A stretch of DNA of 64,000 nucleotides from Acanthaster planci (Eukaryota; Echinodermata; Asteroidea; Valvatida; Acanthasteridae): positions 347,281-411,280 of the forward strand of contig NW_019091440.1 in NCBI RefSeq assembly GCF_001949145.1. Direction: 5' to 3'. This document shows, in pieces, positions 1 through 10,630 of this stretch; the first letter of the stretch is position 1, and each line of letters begins with the position of its first letter. Under the pieces are notes generated by a model. It did not search any database. It was not told the DNA's origin and saw only the letters and a program-made list of their open reading frames with translations. Made by a program: the position numbers and the translations under genes.

Positions 1-500
1 GAGCAAACAAAAGAACGAATGCACAAATGGATGGGGGATGGAGAAGCTGAGAATCACCCATCCATAAAATGTCTCAGAATCAGCCCAAGTCCACCGTTGA
101 TGATTTGTCGGATTGCTTCTGGTGCGTGCTCCCCCTCCGAAAAAATCCTAGCAACGCCCGAATGTTTTGAGATTTGGAACATGCGACGGTGTATGGACAG
201 CTCACACCCTAGCACATGCCCAGTCATTATATGTCTCAGGCTGCATGACGTCATGTCAGTTCGTTCTATTTTTATCCTTCACGAGGTCAAATGTGCCGAA
301 GAGGAAGTGCATTGTGATGACGGGATTTTTTGGCAGTTGTCTTTGGTCTTGAATTTCCTGTACATACGTATTTGAAATTGAAGGAGTGTTTTGCTATCTC
401 CCAAACATTGGAAACTTCCTGTTATTGTGAAAGCAGTCGCATTTTTAAGGGAGAGTGTATCTAAAAAAAAAAGCTTAGAAACATCCAAAGATTGGTTGTA

Positions 501-548
501 ATGAGTAATAAGATGAGTAATAAGATGAGTAATAAGATGAGTAATAAG
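501..548 (+). repeat. 12-bp minisatellite, four copies
   Basis: Four exact head-to-tail copies of ATGAGTAATAAG. The repeat is open in frame, so short frames run through it, but nothing suggests translation. Confidence 0.9.
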
Positions 549-1000
549 AAAGGGATTTCTCATCCTCATGATTCTTGCATATTATGGACAAAAGACCAGC
601 TTTCCAATGAAATGTTGATTTTGTTTGAGATGTTATATAGACAAACGAAGGAACGCCACACGTTCCTGCGGATTGTTGGCTTGTTTATTTCCAGTTCAGG
701 CGCAACATATGAATTTCCCAAAGTAGTAAAAAATGGCCGTTTTCACCAAAAAGGCTAAATTTATGTCTCCTCGTCTGACTGAGCACGCACTGAAACACAT
801 GTTGCTTCCTGTTCAATTAACTGCTGCACATTTTTTTAAACAGAGTAATACATTGTTGTCCGACGACTGATTGATGTTCTGCCTCCTTTTTATCACTCAT
901 TGACCACTGTAAAAGTAAATCCGTGCCGTGAGAGAATAACAGATTGCGCACTTTTACTTAGCAACGATGGTCCGGACCAGAAACTTTGGTCAAAAGCTTC

Positions 1001-1167
1001 AATCCTGGCCAAGAAATCTCGTTGGGCCCCCACTTGCTGGCCCCTTTTCGATTACGGTGGGTCTCAATGCGCGATCTGCGCTCCAGATGACAACATTGAC
1101 CGAGGGAGTGGAGGATCTGGAAAAGTTATGGGCTATTGACGTGTGTCCCAACAATTTTGTCCAGGAT
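1001..1167 (+). mobile_element. MITE family C, copy 1
   Basis: A short element beginning AATCCTGGCC and ending CCAGGAT, so the termini are inverted copies. The interior (including CAATGCGCGATCTGCGCTCC and ATGACAACATTGACCG) recurs at 1912-2072 in the same orientation. There is no coding capacity, so it is a non-autonomous element whose transposase family is unknown. Confidence 0.65.
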
Positions 1168-1911
1168 CATCTGAGTTTATACGTGCGTGTTATGCGTGCC
1201 ATTCATGCGTATGCGGTGAGGTACTGCTAACTTTACATACTTGGATACTGTCGATAGGAAAACAGAATTTAAGGACTCTAGATCTCAACCTTGTTAACTT
1301 AATTAAAGTGGCAACAAGCTGAAATTTAAGGGACATTGAGCTAACAATGCATAAAATGTTTGTGAATTATCTGCGCTGCGCAAAGACAACACCGTAGGCC
1401 TAATGATTGCATTTCTTCACCGAATAGAGCGCGCATCATGCCCTCACAAATGCGGCTTGTGCGCGGTATACATGATACAATAACAACAGTCAGCCACAAC
1501 ACATTATTAAAAAATCTCTCTATGGACCTCTCCATTCCTTTGTCGTGGGCCGTTTGATGGATCATCGTTACATCGTTCGAGCCGATGACGAAATTAGGAA
1601 AAGCACACAGGATTGTTACGTGTTTTTCAAATTCGGGAACGCAGAAATTTTGGACAGTTATGGGCCCAAATGCCACAGTGCATCGTACAGGCCTACAATG
1701 AACTTTCACGAAACAGTTGTGATTGTACACATACAATACAACGTTGATACTTATCTGCCTGTCTCTTTTACTTGTACAATGTGTTCAAAGTATATCTTTT
1801 ATTTAACTGCCGGCTGCCATTTTATGTTTTCCAAGAACAACACCGGAAACAAGCACACGCAAAACCACACATACAGCTAGTGTACATATGCACGAACACA
1901 ATTCGTCAGAC

Positions 1912-2072
1912 AATCCTGGCCAAATCTCGTTGCCCCCTTCCCCGTGTTGGGTCTCAATGCGCGATCTGCGCTCCAGCTTGAGATGACAACATTGACCGGG
2001 GGGGGGAGTGGGGGGGGCTGGAAAGGGTATGGCTATTGACACGTGTCCCAACACACAATTTCGCCCAGGATT
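1912..2072 (+). mobile_element. MITE family C, copy 2
   Basis: The second copy of the element at 1001-1167, same orientation, about 900 bp downstream. It begins AATCCTGGCC and ends GCCCAGGATT, so its inverted termini are better preserved than in copy 1. Its middle carries expanded G runs. Confidence 0.65.
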
Positions 2073-3214
2073 GCTGGTCTTTGCTTATCCTAAAACTCTG
2101 CAAGGATACACCAACAAGTGACCGCTGTAGCTGGCTCTGGGTGCCATTCTTGGACACGGCCTTTAACCTAGTTGTAACGCACAGCGTGAGTTCACCAAGT
2201 GGTTGAAAGCCCGAGGTTGCAGGCCGGTAAATAGGTCCAAAATTGCCTGCGTGAAGCGAATCCCGATTTAAATTTGTAGGCTGTCGAATTCTCAAATTCT
2301 CTGCTATTAGAGCATTTCGTGGCACTTGGACTGGATGGTTTGTAAAGAAGGAGTATGGAATCTATACCAGCAGGACTGCCAGCTTGTATTTCTGAAAGTA
2401 TCGGACCAATTAACAGGGCCCTAAATCGCTCTATTTTGCAACTGAGTGTAGGCATCGATTTTCAAAATTGTGATGGGCCTCATGACTGTTTTGAGGGGTG
2501 ATTTTCTCTGCAGAGATATACATGTATTTTCAAAAGCCATCGGTTAAGGTACAAAAAACGGAGAGGAAAATGAAAGATGAGGAAGTCAGCTTTAATTTGA
2601 TATGTGTCTTGAATCCCTGAGAAACGTGTATTTTTCCTGATTTCTGAAGTAGGGATATTAATCACTGTTTTCTATGGCAGCTTATTCAATGGTCTGCAAC
2701 CCTCAAATTTGAATTGGAGACTCTGAGACGCTTGCTGGCGGCAGACAAACCGGTCCTTTGACAGTTCTGGGCATGCGCGGTTGTTCTGAGCACTCGCACA
2801 AGCGTGGAAAAGGACCACCTGCCGCAACCTAGCATCTCAAAGCCTCACATTTCAGCTGGAATGACTGATAAATACTGTAGCCTATTCACATAATCTAAGG
2901 TTGATACGAGGCGTTTCTTTAGGTGCGCCACGACAAGATGAAACGACCCCTTTTGCTGATGAGGGAGTGCTTCATGTTAGGGTAAACATGGGTAAATAGT
3001 TGTGTACTTGATTTGAATAGAGAAATCAAGATATTTGTGCTAAGCTGTTTAAGTTGGAATCAGTAGAGAATAGTATATGAAGCTATGCAACCAGATTTTT
3101 AAGAGCAATCGTACAGCAATGCGATCTTCGGCGTTGTGGAGACTGTTTTGCAGTGGTGGTGCGATAAAACAAGTGAGGCAACAGCCGTCGGGTACGCAAA
3201 CCAAACTCGTCGGC

Positions 3215-3234
3215 AAAAAAAAAAAAAAAAAAAA
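3215..3234 (+). repeat. Poly(A) run of 20
   Basis: Uninterrupted A tract upstream of the NLR gene. It could be the 3' end of a decayed retroposed sequence, but no body or target-site duplication was recognised. Confidence 0.8.
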
Positions 3235-3559
3235 TCAGTCACCACTCACGACACGTGAAAGGAAGCGTTCCTATTGGCGCTTCCGTGCTAGAAGGCCACC
3301 CTCTAACTGCCACCATCCCCAGTGCACAATGCAGTCATCGTGTAAACAGAGCTAACAGTGAAAAATATGACCTGCCCAGTCAGCAAAGGTTTGTACATGT
3401 ACTATTTTGCTGCAGTAACTAAAGCTTTTAAATCAGCCATATAAAGTTGAATTAAGGAGGTTGCAGTTCTTTGGATTCCCATGAGTCTCCCATCTCGTCC
3501 TCGGGAAAGTATATTTCGACTGTTTCTATTTTATTTACTGTTTCATTTTATTTACAGAT

Positions 3560-3628
3560 ATGACTGTCAACATTGAAGAGGAAAGAGTCTTATGTAAGAA
3601 ATTGGAGCAACTTGAGACCAAACATTAG
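3560..3628 (+). other. Possible 22-codon upstream ORF in the NLR 5' leader
   Basis: If the first exon begins after the AG at 3556-3557, the first ATG (3560) opens a 22-codon frame closed by TAG at 3626-3628. That is just before the NLR start at 3633 and in a different frame. A TGA at 3561-3563 closes the NLR frame upstream. A uORF would damp translation of the receptor, but the transcript start is not known. Confidence 0.3.
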
Positions 3629-3632
3629 CAAA

Positions 3633-4683
3633 ATGGAGACTGAATATGACCAAACCTCCCAGACAGTGAAGCAGGAAGCTAAAGATGCCATACGTTGTGA
3701 CTCTCAAGGAGGTATGACGTCATCAAGGGACCAGCAGAGGATGGGACAGGACCGGCGTGCCTGTCCGGACAAGCCTCAACCTGAGCAAAAGGCCGAGGTC
3801 AAAGGACATGCGCTTGAAAGGGGGTTTGCAACATCATCTGGACGAAAAGAACTGAGACAGGAATGTGATCTCGGGGAAGCTCAGCAGAAAGTTACAAGGT
3901 TCAGCGAGTGTAACCTGCAGCAACAGAGTGTAACGCCGGCCGAGGAGGAGAACCTGCGACAAAGGAAGGTCTTTGACCAAGACAGATTTCAACAAAACCA
4001 ACGGCAAGTGTCTGCAGCCAGAGAACATAGCATTGAAAAAAGATTTGTGGCATCCCCTGAACAAAAGAGGTCAGAACAGGGTTATGATTTAGGCAGGCCT
4101 GAGCAACAAGATGTGTGCGAAGGGAATGACAATTCCGAACAAAGTGTGAAATTAGCTGAGCAAGGGAGAATGGGACAGAGTAAGGTTGGTTATCTCGAAA
4201 ATTGGAAAGCGAAGGGCTGTAAAGATGAAAGCACACAAAAAGGGATGGTTACACCATCTGTGGGCCAGAGAAAATGTCATCAGAGTACTGAATATCTGGA
4301 CAGACCCAAACCGGAGAAACAGAAAGTGGAGATCAGAGAGCACAGTTCTCGACGAGGGATGAAAATGACACCCGCTGATCAATGCAGGTACAGCGGAGGG
4401 TGGGCCGATGACGATCAAGACAAACGTCATCTGGATGAAGGACTTGCAAACGTTGGAAACCAGATCCATCGGCAGGGGATGATGATGACATCTTGTGACC
4501 AAAAAGGACTCAGACAGACACCCCCAGGTATGCTAGCCCCTGATTTTTACAGATTTGGGGCTATGCAACCGGTTGTCGGAGACCTCATTGTCGGTGGCAG
4601 CAACAATCCTACCTTCCTCGCTCCGCTGTACTCTCCCACGTTGAATTTCGTCCAGAATGTAACAATGGCTGCTCAGCCAAAAG
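3633..4683 (+). CDS. NLR exon 1: repeats plus RHIM-like segment
   Basis: Codes residues 1-350 plus the first base of codon 351. It ends at AAG|GTACTG, a consensus donor. The frame would otherwise run on to a stop at 4704-4706, adding only a few residues, which fits intron read-through. Composition is highly polar and almost devoid of predicted globular core until the hydrophobic, Asn-containing stretch near its end. I recognise no named domain in the repeat part. Confidence 0.8.
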
Positions 4684-7600
4684 GTACTGGTTTTTGTTGG
4701 ACTTGAAGAGGGGATATTTTTCTTGAACCCAGGCGTTTTGGGTTGGGAAAAAATATTTTAGTCGAGTGCCAAATGCAGCGCAAACGCTGATTCACTGAAC
4801 AGAATTGCATTGTCGATGAAGGAAATTCTTACACTTCTATTTTTTGCCAAACAGGAACAGCAGGAGAACCAGAGAGAAGTAACCAGTCTTCACCACACAT
4901 CGAATCGGGACCTTCCAGGTCGCCTGGCAACGTCAAAGATGCGAATCCAGGCTCAGGAACCACTTGTAAGTGTAAAGAAACATAAATGTCGTTACAAATG
5001 ACCTCCCTACTAAAAAGCACAAAACCAAAATTCCTTGGCGGTAGGGTTTCTCCTCTTTTGTTACTGCGTGTGTGTCCTTGTCCAGGATGTTCTATCAATT
5101 AAAAAATATTTATGTTGAACTTCAGGTGAATATCGAAGTAACCCCAGTCCAAATATCGCCGGGATCTTATTCGGTTATTTGTTTATTTTATTCCAATAGG
5201 TGAATCGCGACAGACACAAATTGATCTGATGCAAGAAACCGCTGATTTCTGCCAGCATGAATTGGAAACACTCTATACCACCACAGGCTGTTACGTGCAA
5301 ATGCTCCCATGGGTCGATGACGATACGCGGTATATCATGGAGATTTATACTACATTATGGTTAGAAAAATACGGCAATAAAGCAGGGGACAAGGCGTCGT
5401 ACAGGGACATATTCTTGATTACAACAAAGGGAGGCAAGCTGATCAAACGGGCTATTCTGTGCGGCTCAGCGGGGCTGGGAAAGTCCACCCTCATTGCCAA
5501 AATCGCTTTCGACTGGGCGACGGGTTGTTGGACATCGACACTCAGCAGTGTACTTCAGGGATTTAAGCTCGTTTTTGCCCTGAAATTGCATGCTGTGGAG
5601 CAGGCCACAGATCTGATTGATGCCATTTTTGATCAGCTGCTTGATGAAGACACGCATGTTGATAGAAAGGCCTTGGCATCGTTCATTGACACCTACCCTG
5701 AAAAGGTCCTAGTCCTTCTCGACGGTTTTGATGAGCTGATGACCACCAACCTTGAAAAGAGCAGATTTGGTTCAGTTCTCAAGTTACTCAGTCGTAAAAG
5801 GGGCAGAGAGCTTTTTGTTATCATAACCACCCGTCCGTCTCACTTGGGGAAATTGGCAAGCAGATCACTCCTGCAAAAGCCTTTCACTCATGTGAGCGTT
5901 TTGGGGTTTGATGTGTCGGATATCAAAACCTACGTGGATAAATTTTTCAGCGAAGATGTCTGTAAGGCCCAAGGCCTTTTTGAGAGAATATCGTCCTCTG
6001 GCGTCCTATCTGATCTGGCTAAAAGTCCCATGTTGCTACTGTTGATGTGTTTGTTGTGGAGGGCGGATGCCTGCTTGCCAGAAACAACTTCGCGTTTGTA
6101 CAGAGCGTCTCTGGCGTATATTTTCAATAGAAAGTCGGATGTGTCAGAAGAAGACATGCAACAAGTTCTGATTCCTCTTGGAGAGATTGCCCTGGGTGGT
6201 TTGGTCTCGCCAACGCAAAGACTAGCATTTCAGGAAAGAGAGTTTGAGAAAAGCGTACTTGACAAGGCCTTCAAAGCTGGAATACTTACCAGTCAACGAG
6301 TCCTGAGGGGGCTTCATTGTCATAATAGCGTACAGTTTATCCACAAGACATTCCAAGAATTCACTGCTGCCACATACTTCCAAAGCCTGTCAGAGGACGA
6401 GGCCGGGAAATTGCAGCGTGTGCTTGATCAGATTGAAGCTCCTCATGAACTGGAGTATCTGTTACGGTTTTCCTGCGGTGACGACAAGACTTGCACCCAC
6501 GCTGTTTTGCAGATGCTGCGTGACAGAATAGACGCGTTGAAAGAAAGAAATGAGCAGTCGAGCGGGTTACAAACACTTGGCTTTGCCTGTTACTTTGAGA
6601 GCCAATCCAACATGCCTCCACCAGAGGACTTCGTTGGTTCGATTCTACAGGGTAGAGTTTGCGTGGAGAATTACAACATCGAACAACTGAATTGGTTCGT
6701 TTACTTTCTGGGTCATGTTATGGATGAAAGAAAGATCCATTTTACCAACATACGAGAACTGTCGATCTCATCGTCACAACTCTGTCAGTTCAGTGAGGAC
6801 TTAGCATCTCAGTTATGCAAAATGGCGAGTCTGTCTGTTCTGGAGTTGCCAAATTGCTCTTTAACCTGCAGAGATATGATCCATATCGCGCCATCATTCC
6901 GGCAAACAGTCCACTTAACCAAGCTAGATCTTTCCTCAAACAGCTTGAGCTGCTTTGACGAAGAGGGGAATGTTTCAGGGGCGCTGTGGTTTCCTGAATT
7001 ACAATATCTTACGGTTCTTCAAAGTCTCTCGTTGGATGAATGCCTGTTGAAAATCCAAGATGTCAAATGCCTGGCCGACTCAATTGGTAGCATGGAGAGT
7101 CTGGTGCACTGCTCAGTTCGGTCATCACTGTGGCCAGATGTTGGGCATCGAAGTGAGGTTTTCCTAGTTGAGCCACACAAAGCTGGTATAGCCATGTCGC
7201 TATGTGATTTCTCATTAAGCGGCTTGGATCTGGCAGAAGTACTGAGGCCACTGATTAAAAGAAGCGATTTGGCCGAGTTGCACATCCGAGACAACACAGG
7301 ACTCGGCGGCTCTGGTGCGACGTGGTGCCAGGAACTGGCACATCTTAGATATCTTCACAGAATGACTGTGTATGACAATGACCTGAACATGCAGGATGTC
7401 AGGTGTCTGGCTGGCTCAGTTGGCTGCATGAAGAATCTGGTTGCATTCTCGGTTGACTTAGATGAGGGAGAAATTCGTGTGGAGGGTGCCAGCAGCGGCA
7501 TAGAACTGGTGTTTAGACGTTGTTCTGTGGCCGGCAGTGATGTCGCAGATATCCTGCAGTCAATGGCTAACAGGACAGACTTTGTTTCGCTACTTCTCTG

Positions 7601-8459
7601 TGAAATTGACGGACTGAGTGGTTCCGTGGATACCTGGTCACCTCAGTTAAAGCGACAGACGCAACTAAAGCAGCTGGCATTTTTTCAATGCGCACTGCGT
7701 AGCACAGATGTGGAACGCCTTGGTGCATCACTAGCTGAAATGGATGCCCTTGAGCATCTGGAGGTGCAGCAATTTGAGCCATTCCTCAGCGGTACTGCAC
7801 CGTCTTGGGCTCATCACATCAGGTCCATGAAACACCTTCAGAAGTTGAGTTTGGATTGCTTGCTGCTTAGCGATGACGTGCCACCCATTGTGACGTCAGT
7901 GGGTCGTGTGGCAAGTCTCGGTGAACTAGACCTGTCCGGGAACAAAGCGTTGGGTTGCGGCCGTGGCGCATCGTGGGCGAAGTCCTTAAGGGGAATGCAT
8001 CTGGTCCACACGCTGCGCCTCTGTCAGTGCTCGCTGCAGGCTGACGATGCGCAACACATCGCCTCGGCGCTGAGCGGAATGTCGAATCTCGCCGAATTGG
8101 ATCTGTCTCGAAATTGCGCACTGGGTTGTGGTTGTGGTGCATCGTGGGCTCCGTTTCTGAGCAAGATGAGCCACCTCAAGGCCCTACGCTTAAGCGATTG
8201 CTCGCTGCAAGCGGAAGATGTGAAGCAGGTCGTTGTGGCTTTGACCGAGATGCACAACCTCGTCGAGTTGGATATTTCATTCAACAGTGGCTTGGGGAAT
8301 GGAAGGAGTTCTTTGTGGGCCCCTAATATGTCCGAAATGAAATACATTCACAAACTGGTATTGAAGGGATGCAGTTTAACTACTGAAGACAGAAAGCAAA
8401 TTTCTGAGTCACGCAATAACATGCCTGCCTTAGTGGAATTGAATGTGGAGGTATGCTAA
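3633..8459 (+). CDS. NACHT-LRR (NLR) receptor with repeat/RHIM-like N-terminus
   Basis: Joined exons 3633-4683, 4855-4965 and 5200-8459 give 1473 residues. Both introns are GT-AG and both junctions are phase 1, so the frame runs through exactly. Order of parts: degenerate repeats rich in Q/E/K/R (about residues 28-298); a RHIM-like segment LIVGGSNNP (318-326); a Gly/Ser/Pro linker (about 351-396); a NACHT NTPase with Walker A GSAGLGKST (476-484), Walker B LVLLDGFDEL (558-567), the sensor-like ITTRPS (596-601), SPMLLLLM in the helical/winged region (from 663) and the NLR-typical HKTFQEFTAA (769-778); then leucine-rich repeats from about 904 to the end. The family consists of cytosolic ATP-driven oligomerising immune sensors. 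The ligand is unknown. No CARD, DEATH, DED, TIR or Pyrin domain is visible, which is odd for an NLR that should signal. The start at 3633 is the first in-frame ATG after the stop at 3561 and has a strong context (AAAATGG). Upstream 5' exons remain possible. Confidence 0.9.
3714..4527 (+). repeat. Coding tandem repeat, 34-40 residues, seven to eight degenerate copies
   Basis: Each unit opens with a short hydrophobic/Thr/Ser/Pro start (for example MTSSRDQQ, FATSSGRKE, SVTPAEEE, FVASPEQK, SVKLAEQG, MVTPSVGQ, MKMTPADQ, MMMTSCDQ). It continues with a charged Gln-rich centre and closes with a basic Ser/Asn-containing turn such as HALERG, HSIEKR, ESTQKG, HSSRRG or QIHRQG. Repeats are diverged at DNA level, so this is an old protein repeat and not a recent minisatellite. 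The family is unknown to me. Confidence 0.65.
4584..4610 (+). other. RHIM-like (amyloid-type) motif in NLR exon 1
   Basis: Codons for LIVGGSNNP, residues 318-326. The known RHIM core is roughly [V/I]-Q-[V/I/L]-G-x-x-N-x-[hydrophobic]. Here the hydrophobic first position, hydrophobic third, Gly fourth and Asn seventh positions fit. The second position is Ile instead of Gln, and Pro occupies the ninth. Flanks are hydrophobic and Pro/Gly/Asn-rich with no charged cluster, unlike the repeats before it. A second hydrophobic/Asn stretch, LNFVQNVTMA, follows. Motif assignment is inference from pattern. Confidence 0.4.
4855..4965 (+). CDS. NLR exon 2: 37-codon linker, possible cassette exon
   Basis: Preceded by TTTTTTGCCAAACAG and followed by GTAAGT. 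At 111 nt and phase 1-1 it can be skipped without changing frame. It encodes a polar Gly/Ser/Pro/Asn-rich linker (GTAGEPERSN...PGSGTT) without predicted fold. It sits between the RHIM-like segment and NACHT, so skipping would only change linker length. Confidence 0.75.
5200..8459 (+). CDS. NLR exon 3: NACHT and LRR
   Basis: Acceptor TTTATTCCAATAG at 5199. The frame enters with CESRQTQIDL and meets a Met at 5229, which would be the start if the upstream exons were not used. The exon carries the whole NACHT module and all LRRs to the TAA at 8457-8459. One long exon for NACHT and LRR is the usual state in large NLR expansions of sea urchins and amphioxus. All ATP-binding motifs look intact, so this is not an evident pseudogene. 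Confidence 0.93.
7927..8439 (+). repeat. 171-bp (57-residue) double-LRR tandem units
   Basis: Three successive units start at 7927, 8098 and 8269, each 171 bp. Each encodes an LDLS.N..LG.G.G.SWA type repeat followed by a LRL..CSL..(E/D)D type repeat. The first two stay similar at DNA level (for example the GGCGCATCGTGGGC / GGTGCATCGTGGGC core), which implies fairly recent duplication or gene conversion. Earlier LRRs of the protein are far more diverged. Confidence 0.8.
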
Positions 8460-8588
8460 ATGACAAAAGGAGATCAATAGTTAATGCAGTTGTGGTAGCA
8501 AGATGCACTTGAACCTAAAGTAATTAATTACAATGAGCCGGTTCGATATTCCAACAGCGCACGCCCAAACTGAAGTGCGTTCGACGCT

Positions 8589-8986
8589 ATCGGTTTGTGA
8601 GTGTGACGTCACTTCAGTTAAAACCACGCCCACTGCACACGGAGAACTGATGGCTGTTTTTCAATCCTTGACTTCGTCTCCGCCTTAGGCTTCATATGTT
8701 CTTTTACTGCCTGCTGTTTGCTTAGTAGCAAGTCCGATAGTGCCACAGGAACAGCAAATAACATGCAACAGAGCAAAATGTAACTGTACTTCAGTTTACT
8801 CCGAACGCTTTAGGCCTGTAATAGGGGGTTAATTAAGTAAACGAAGCTTGAGACTGAAACAAAACCGAGTATTGAAAAACGGCCATGGATGGAACTGGAA
8901 GTTTATGCGCAACTTTGTTCATCCAATGAGAGCTTGTAATGGGTTGTGCTTGCGCGTCTGTGACGACGTGTCTTACGAACCAGATT
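8589..8986 (+). mobile_element. MITE family B, interrupted copy
   Basis: Left end CGGTTTGTGAGTGTGACGTC and right end TCTTACGAACCAGAT match the termini of the copies at 22946 and 50255. About 200 bp of unrelated sequence separates the halves, so the copy is either interrupted by an insertion or represents a longer form. It carries a perfect TGACGTCA near its left end. Confidence 0.6.
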
Positions 8987-10022
8987 CTGGTACATCAGCA
9001 CGCGCGCGCGATAGTTTGGTCTATCAGCGGACCTATACATTAACACGAACGTATGTTTTGCTTCCGAAAGACCTTGTTATGAAATACCGAACTGGCTCAC
9101 TGTCAATACCCTACCCATGCCACCATTTCCTTTCTGTAGCTAATCTATCATATAGCACTTATACTGTACCTACTGTATTCACAGCGGAACGTGAAATGAA
9201 GTACATGCACGTGTACTGATTCATCAGAAAAAGAATGGTACTGAAAGAATAGCACAGGTTGTCTGAACAATTGTAATTAAATACAAGTGAAACTTCTGAC
9301 CGCAACAGTACTGGATCGATGACACATTGTTTCCGTCGTTTCTTCTTATAGCAGCTCAGTCAGCTGGGAACGTATTGAGACCAAAGAAATATGGCATAAG
9401 GAACATGGTGTTAAATGACTGGGGGTGTTTGAAACAAAATGAAGTAAAAGTGACTTGGTCTTAAACTGACATTCTTACGTTGAAGACCTGCTCGGAAGAT
9501 GAACGCTGTTTTGCCCGTTCTCCTCAGCCGGTCCCAAGGGAATGTTTACGACCGGCCAAGCACATTCTTTTAAGAAAATGACACACACACAAATAGGCCT
9601 CTACATTTAATCGCCTGATCAGCTACTTCAACCATTGTATGAAACTTCTACGCTAACTTGCTCACTAAAGGCCGGCTTTTAATTGGCGCAGCGCAAAGGC
9701 TAGCATGAACGTGAATTAGTGACGGCTGATAAAATATTGACCCCGCCTCAGCATTCGCTTAAAGCGTGAGCCGACCCTTATAGTTATCGTTTTTCTTCCT
9801 CGTGAAGCAGGGTACTAAAAGTAAGATGTTCCTTCGTATTAATTTCAACGACTTTTTGCAAAATGGTTGGCTTGTTTTGTGTATTGTAGTTTTAAGTAAC
9901 TTTTTTCTAAAGACACAATGCTATCTTGTGTTGAAGTTTGCAAATAAGTTATTTTCGAATATTTCTGCGTGCATGACGCATTTGCATTGAAATGGTTCCT
10001 GATTTATTCACGTTTTTAACAC

Positions 10023-10194
10023 AATACGGGCGATTCACAATAGTGTCACCAAGAGTTTGCAACACGCTGGCCAATCATAACGCGCGAAATTTGTCGACCA
10101 TTTCCAAACACGCATTGGGTCGACAAATTTCGTCCATTGTGATTGGCCAACGCGTTGCAAACGTGGAGGCGCACTATTGTGAAACGGCCGTAAT
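10023..10194. mobile_element. MITE family A, copy 1
   Basis: Near-perfect palindrome. The left end is AATACGGGCGATTCACAATA. The arms contain TTGGCCAATC and a central GTCGACAAATTTCG. The right end is ACGGCCGTAAT. No open frame; non-autonomous. Confidence 0.8.
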
Positions 10195-10630
10195 GAATAT
10201 GTTAATCTGTTTAGGCCTGTTATCAAATGCTTTTTCTCAGTTTACATAGACTGCCACCAGGTAACTCATTTATTTTCAGTTGTACATGCTTTGTTCAAAA
10301 GAAGAGATTTCAGACAAGTTTTTTGGTGATGTGCGAAGAATTTCCTTTTGATTAAATAAAAATCAATGATTGTTTGATAAAGAGCTCTATATTCAAACAT
10401 GCACGATCAATTTATGCTTTAAGTGAGACAAAACAGCAGGTTCTGTTCTTCCTTTGATACATACAAACATAAAAGAGATAATTGTGAATTCTTTTAAAGT
10501 ATTTCTCCCCAGAAGATAATAGTAAATACAAATTTCACAATTGCAAAAGATTGTTGTGCTTAGTTCCCAATACAGCTTTTATAATTAATGCAAACTATGA
10601 TCTTTGTCACTGAAATTGTAACTATTACAG

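Larger units (their letters stand above)
1..3557. other. Upstream non-coding region with small repeats
   Basis: No exon could be supported here. The open frames are short, lack recognisable domains and mostly overlap one another on both strands. The stretch holds a 12-bp minisatellite (501-548), two copies of a short terminal-inverted-repeat element (1001-1167 and 1912-2072) and a 20-base A run (3215-3234). A non-coding 5' exon of the NLR gene may lie near its right end, because a polypyrimidine tract followed by AG ends at 3557. No matching donor can be proved. Confidence 0.5.

Noticed and set aside
501-548. Possible CRISPR-like repeat array
   Set aside because: 12-bp head-to-tail units without spacers; an ordinary minisatellite in a eukaryote.
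3573-3632. Extension of the NLR N-terminus to a TTG at 3573
   Set aside because: Not a normal animal start codon. The in-frame ATG at 3633 has a strong context, and TGA at 3561 closes the frame upstream.
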